From: Pristimantibacillus sp052113225 | GTDB lineage: Bacteria; Bacillota; Bacilli; Paenibacillales; Paenibacillaceae | DNA: 64,000 bases | Direction of reading: 5' to 3' | Assembly: GCF_052113225.1 (NCBI RefSeq) | Contig: NZ_JBFRCT010000002.1 | Span: forward strand, 248,001 to 312,000 | Notes under the pieces: generated by a model | Databases searched by the model: none | The model's input: the letters and a program-made list of their open reading frames with translations, nothing else | What the model was told of the DNA's origin: nothing | Translations under genes and position numbers: made by a program | Part shown: positions 60,877 to 64,000 of the stretch, in pieces | Position numbering within the stretch: position 1 is the stretch's first letter | Layout of the letters: every line of letters begins with the position of its first letter

Positions 60877-62586
60877 TTATAATCTTCTGCGGTTGAAGTA
60901 CTTGATGAATAGACGAGCCAGGAGCATGACAAGGATGGCTATACCAGCTTTGATAGCCTCGCCGGAGTTATCTTGCTGGTTCGTTGTTGTGCCCATACCG
61001 CCCATGCCTCCGAAGCCGCCGCCTCTCATACCGCCGCCACCGCCTTGGCCCATGCCGCCACCTTGGAACCCATCCGGTGGTTGACCCTTATCGTCACCCT
61101 GGAACCCTCCAGGCGGCTCGCCCATATCAGCTCCGCCTTGAGCCGCGCCTTGCTGCTGAGCGCCAGCACCATTGGCGCCTTGAGCCGCATCATCTGCGGC
61201 TGGGGCTGCGCCTTGTTGGCGGCCGCCGCCTTGCATGCCGCCGAAGCCGCCTCCACCACCGCCGCCAAATCCGCCTCCACCACCGCCGCCAAATCCGCCG
61301 CCGCTGCCGGAGCCATCGCCGGAAGAGGCGATCGTGCCGTCGAGCTGTTGAGAGATATTGCTCACAGTGCTCGCATTTGTTGAGATGAGCGACCTCACTC
61401 CAGCTTCATACTGCTCGTACGTATAGAACGAGGAAGGATCGGCTTTGACATACGATGAGATCATCGTGTTCAGCTCATTTACTCTTGCTGTGAATTTCTC
61501 ATCCGACAAATAACCGTCAATCATCTTTTGAAGCATCTCATGATACTTCTCTTTATACTCGTCAACGGCTAGAAGCTTCGCGACAAGAGGCCGGTCAGCT
61601 ACTGCACTTTGAGTCGGTTCGTCAATCAGGAGACTGCTTGAATTGCCGCCGCCCATACCGCCAAAGGCCATATTATAATCCCAAGGCAGAATCGAGAAGA
61701 CGCCGTCATCCTCGTACAAATAATAGTTTTGTTTGTTGCCGCCAATATAGCTGTCCATATTAACGGTTGCTGTATTCAAGGCGATATAGCCTAGAGCGTC
61801 ATCAACGTTAATATATTTTTCCAGATCGGTACCGTTATTCAGCTCGTCTAACATGTCGATTAGAATATCATTGTTGGAGGACTTGGATTTCTGAGTAAGA
61901 CCCGGGTAGGAATCAAGCTTATCATCGATCCAAAGCAAGTCGCTGCCTGTACCCATAACCCCTTTGTACAACGCGCCATAGGCATTGTCGAAGTTGCGTT
62001 CCAAGTACTCATCGCTAATCTGTTCAACGGCCAAATAAAAGCCCCAAAGTTTATCATTCACATACACATTTACAAAAGAAAACTTTGGTGTTGGCAATCC
62101 CATCTGTTCAGCCAATTCATACGTGAGAAACTCCCGCATGTAAGTAGCATCGCTATAGTTATTGTTAAGATTAATCTTGGTGATGCCACCAAGGGTTTGA
62201 TTCACATATTCATCGAAGGACAGCTTAAAGCTGTATCGATCGGAATCATCCATCTGCACGACACTTCGGAGACTTAGATTGCCCTTGGCACGAATGCCGA
62301 CATTATCGTAATGCTCGCCGTTATAGTCAACCGATGCGGTATGGTATTCCTCTGCGCTGGCATTATCAATAATGTCCTGGAACTCGTCTTTATCGATTGT
62401 AATTTTGACATCAACAACCTTATCCTTTGGAAATACGGTTTCGTCTAAAAACTGCTCCTCCTTGGGGGTTGCCGCTTTATCCGCGGTTGTTCCTCCGTCA
62501 TTACTTGCTTCCGGCTTGGATCCACAGGCTGTTAATCCAATGACGAGGATGATGGAGAAGAGCGTTAGAACAAGCTTCGCTTTCAT
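60877..62586 (-). CDS. CotH-kinase-family lipoprotein with Gly-rich region and C-terminal anchor
   Basis: A ~569-residue lipoprotein; ATG 62586 gives a standard signal ending LTAC (Cys21), though ATG 62598 is also possible. Residues ~50-390 form a CotH kinase domain (VVDVKITIDKDEFQDII, GIRAKGNLSLRSV, FKLSFDEYVNQTLGGI, SILPWDYNMAFGG). A long Gly/Gln-rich stretch follows, and the protein ends with a hydrophobic helix and a KYFNRRRL tail. CotH proteins are secreted protein kinases acting on coat or surface proteins. Start of the operon is the VTC gene. Confidence 0.9.
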   Translation of the reverse strand: MKAKLVLTLFSIILVIGLTACGSKPEASNDGGTTADKAATPKEEQFLDETVFPKDKVVDVKITIDKDEFQDIIDNASAEEYHTASVDYNGEHYDNVGIRAKGNLSLRSVVQMDDSDRYSFKLSFDEYVNQTLGGITKINLNNNYSDATYMREFLTYELAEQMGLPTPKFSFVNVYVNDKLWGFYLAVEQISDEYLERNFDNAYGALYKGVMGTGSDLLWIDDKLDSYPGLTQKSKSSNNDILIDMLDELNNGTDLEKYINVDDALGYIALNTATVNMDSYIGGNKQNYYLYEDDGVFSILPWDYNMAFGGMGGGNSSSLLIDEPTQSAVADRPLVAKLLAVDEYKEKYHEMLQKMIDGYLSDEKFTARVNELNTMISSYVKADPSSFYTYEQYEAGVRSLISTNASTVSNISQQLDGTIASSGDGSGSGGGFGGGGGGGFGGGGGGGFGGMQGGGRQQGAAPAADDAAQGANGAGAQQQGAAQGGADMGEPPGGFQGDDKGQPPDGFQGGGMGQGGGGGMRGGGFGGMGGMGTTTNQQDNSGEAIKAGIAILVMLLARLFIKYFNRRRL

Positions 62587-62606
62587 CTTAAGCACCATCC
62601 CATCTA

Positions 62607-63317
62607 TTACGATACATAATCTCCGCTATAGCTGATCAGAACGGCATTTCTTACGCCGGCGATCTGTGATAATTCGTTCACGAAACGGCCTTCTTGATCG
62701 TTAAGACGAACTTCCAGCGTCATTTCAATATTTCCAGTAGAAACGGTTTTTTGCTTCACGTTATAACGTTTAACCAGTTTGCCAACTTGTGTATGAATCG
62801 CTTTCTCGCTTTCGTCATCCGCACAATTTACAACAAGCAGATAAGGGGTTTCGACTTTGCCGCCTTTCACGAAGAGGAAGAGGACAAGTCCAATCACAAC
62901 AGAACCAATGACAGCAAGGGAGAAGAAGCCTGCACCTGTTACGATACCAGCGGCTGCTGCCCAGAACAGGAAGATCAGGTCAGTTGGGTCTTTGATTGGT
63001 GTACGGAAACGAACGATCGACAGTGCACCAACCATACCGAGTGAGAGGACGAGGTTGGAGTTGACCGCAAGAATAACGACGGAAGTAATAATGGTCATCC
63101 CGATTAGCGAGACGTTAAAGCTTTTTGAATAGAGAACACCGCTGAAAATCCGTTTGTATAAGGTGTAAATAAAGAGTCCGATCAGAAAAGCGATAGCAAG
63201 CGTAATAAGCATTTTCCATATATCGATGCTTGTACTGAAGTTGTCGAGGACGGAGCTCTTAAGTAAATCGGTAAACGTGTTGGTATCATTCGCAGTAGTT
63301 GTTGCAGTTGTATCCAT
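62607..63317 (-). CDS. DUF4956 membrane protein
   Basis: A 236-residue protein of the DUF4956 family. Three or four helices (residues ~30-55, 75-100, 115-160) include SIVRFRTPIKDPTDLIFLFWA, the conserved motif of this family, and a soluble C-terminal domain with a ferredoxin-like strand order. These proteins commonly lie between CotH and VTC-domain genes. Function unknown; a role in polyphosphate or cell-surface chemistry is suggested by the linkage. Confidence 0.85.
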   Translation of the reverse strand: MDTTATTTANDTNTFTDLLKSSVLDNFSTSIDIWKMLITLAIAFLIGLFIYTLYKRIFSGVLYSKSFNVSLIGMTIITSVVILAVNSNLVLSLGMVGALSIVRFRTPIKDPTDLIFLFWAAAAGIVTGAGFFSLAVIGSVVIGLVLFLFVKGGKVETPYLLVVNCADDESEKAIHTQVGKLVKRYNVKQKTVSTGNIEMTLEVRLNDQEGRFVNELSQIAGVRNAVLISYSGDYVS

Positions 63318-63321
63318 TGGT

Positions 63322-64000
63322 TTAGTAATCCTCCCATGTGTTGAATTTCAGAAATTTGCGGCAGATGACATATTTGGATGCCGATTGCCGGTTCAGCCCT
63401 TCCAGCTGAAGTGCTGTCTGAATGTAGCCCGGAATGTATTCATCGTATTTCACTTCCAGGATAATGAAGCCTTCATCAATTGCCTTAATAGGAGCCAGGT
63501 CCGGGTCGAAAATGTCTACCGCATGCAGGCCTGTCCGCAAATCCTTGTCAAAAGTAATTCGTACGTTCCCGTTCTCACAAACATAGGGTTCACGAACATA
63601 GTCAACAATCACTTTCGGACGGAGCAGGTTGTCGTGGATCTCATTGTAGATTTCCATGAACAGCGGCTTGTCCGGCACATTTAAGACCTCATAATCGCCA
63701 GCCATGATGCGATCGTACATGTCTCTTGTGAGCGGCTCCTTCACTTTGGCGATGTAGTCCATGCGCTTGAGCTTTTTCTCAAAATGAATGATCTTGTCTT
63801 GGCCATTATAAATACGAATCCGGTATTTCTTCCGGTCTCGTAAGCCGCCTAATTTGTCATGCAATGCCGAGTTGCTGATATCATCAAAGTACAAGCTTCG
63901 GATATGATACTCACCTGTAGACCCGACATGTTCATCAGGCTGCATGAGATTTTTCAAGCGCTGGCGAATCGTATAATACTGCAGATGATTGATGAAAAAT
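63322..64000 (-). CDS. VTC-domain polyphosphate polymerase-like protein (5' truncated by window)
   Basis: The open frame continues beyond base 64000 (FFINHLQYYTIRQRLKNLMQ precedes the first visible Met), so the start lies outside. The readable portion has IRSLYFDDISNSALHDKLGG, RIRIYNG and HFEKKLKRMDYIAKVKEPL, the VTC-domain pattern with tunnel Lys/Arg residues. VTC proteins polymerise polyphosphate or bind it. It ends 4 bases before the DUF4956 gene, so the operon reads VTC, DUF4956, CotH. Confidence 0.85.
   Translation of the reverse strand, partial: FFINHLQYYTIRQRLKNLMQPDEHVGSTGEYHIRSLYFDDISNSALHDKLGGLRDRKKYRIRIYNGQDKIIHFEKKLKRMDYIAKVKEPLTRDMYDRIMAGDYEVLNVPDKPLFMEIYNEIHDNLLRPKVIVDYVREPYVCENGNVRITFDKDLRTGLHAVDIFDPDLAPIKAIDEGFIILEVKYDEYIPGYIQTALQLEGLNRQSASKYVICRKFLKFNTWEDY

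Overview
The window looks like a chromosomal segment of a spore-forming Bacillota of the Paenibacillus type. The basis is GGAGG ribosome-binding sites, moderate GC, a GerA/GerB/GerC germination operon, an alpha/beta SASP, a BclA-like exosporium protein tail, a GlcT-type antiterminated PTS operon and a YesM/YesN-type two-component system beside a sugar ABC transporter. No rRNA, tRNA, CRISPR array, intact insertion sequence or prophage was seen.

Layout. 1-2.6 kb: end of an exosporium-type protein, GIY-YIG-like protein, pentapeptide-repeat protein, PD40 propeller. 2.6-6.7 kb: germinant-receptor operon (minus strand). 6.7-11.7 kb: LysR regulator divergent from a ferric-iron/phosphonate-type ABC importer. 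11.7-14.8 kb: cupin protein, oxalate-decarboxylase-like bicupin, pirin. 15.0-20.9 kb: thiazole/oxazole-modified peptide (TOMM) locus of the heterocycloanthracin type, with Cys-rich precursor, ThiF-like partner, YcaO cyclodehydratase and SagB-type dehydrogenase. 21.0-21.6 kb: His/Met repeat protein. 21.9-27.0 kb: PTS operon (antiterminator, EIIA, EIICB, HPr, EI) with promoter, cre-like site, RAT and terminator. 27.0-27.9 kb: decayed glycosyltransferase/epimerase remnants. 28.1-33.3 kb: LLM oxidoreductase, FMN-riboswitch-controlled DMT transporter, Gfo/Idh oxidoreductase, NUDIX hydrolase, membrane protein. 33.6-41.4 kb: divergent PRPP synthetase paralogue, sugar ABC transporter, YesMN-like two-component pair. 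41.7-45.0 kb: MerR/SDR pair, two TrhO paralogues around YuzB. 45.1-48.6 kb: LysR, chorismate synthase, TerC, small lipoprotein. 48.8-58.5 kb: PL11 rhamnogalacturonan lyase, aconitase, second LLM enzyme, FabV, SASP. 58.7-64 kb: phasin-like/ABC1-kinase pair and a CotH-DUF4956-VTC operon cut by the window edge.

Two observations stand out. First, the TOMM locus is compact. Its precursor carries 17 cysteines in an expanding Cys-Ala-Arg-Cys-Gly-Gly core, a terminator-like hairpin separates it from the enzymes, and there is no recognisable exporter or immunity gene. Second, three intergenic elements (about 33.4, 41.45 and 60.7 kb) share one fold: outer stem, a 4-bp helix that covaries TCGC/GCGA to TTGC/GCAA, an inner stem of unrelated sequence, a conserved loop, and a conserved 3' segment. 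This looks like a mobile or structured repeat family maintained for its fold.

Other regulatory reading: a MerR-type promoter with 19-bp spacer, an FMN riboswitch on a DMT transporter, a Fur/PerR-like box on terC, and a shared ACTTACT motif upstream of both LLM oxidoreductases and pirin. All functional assignments come from reading the sequence and from recalled family features; no database search was run.
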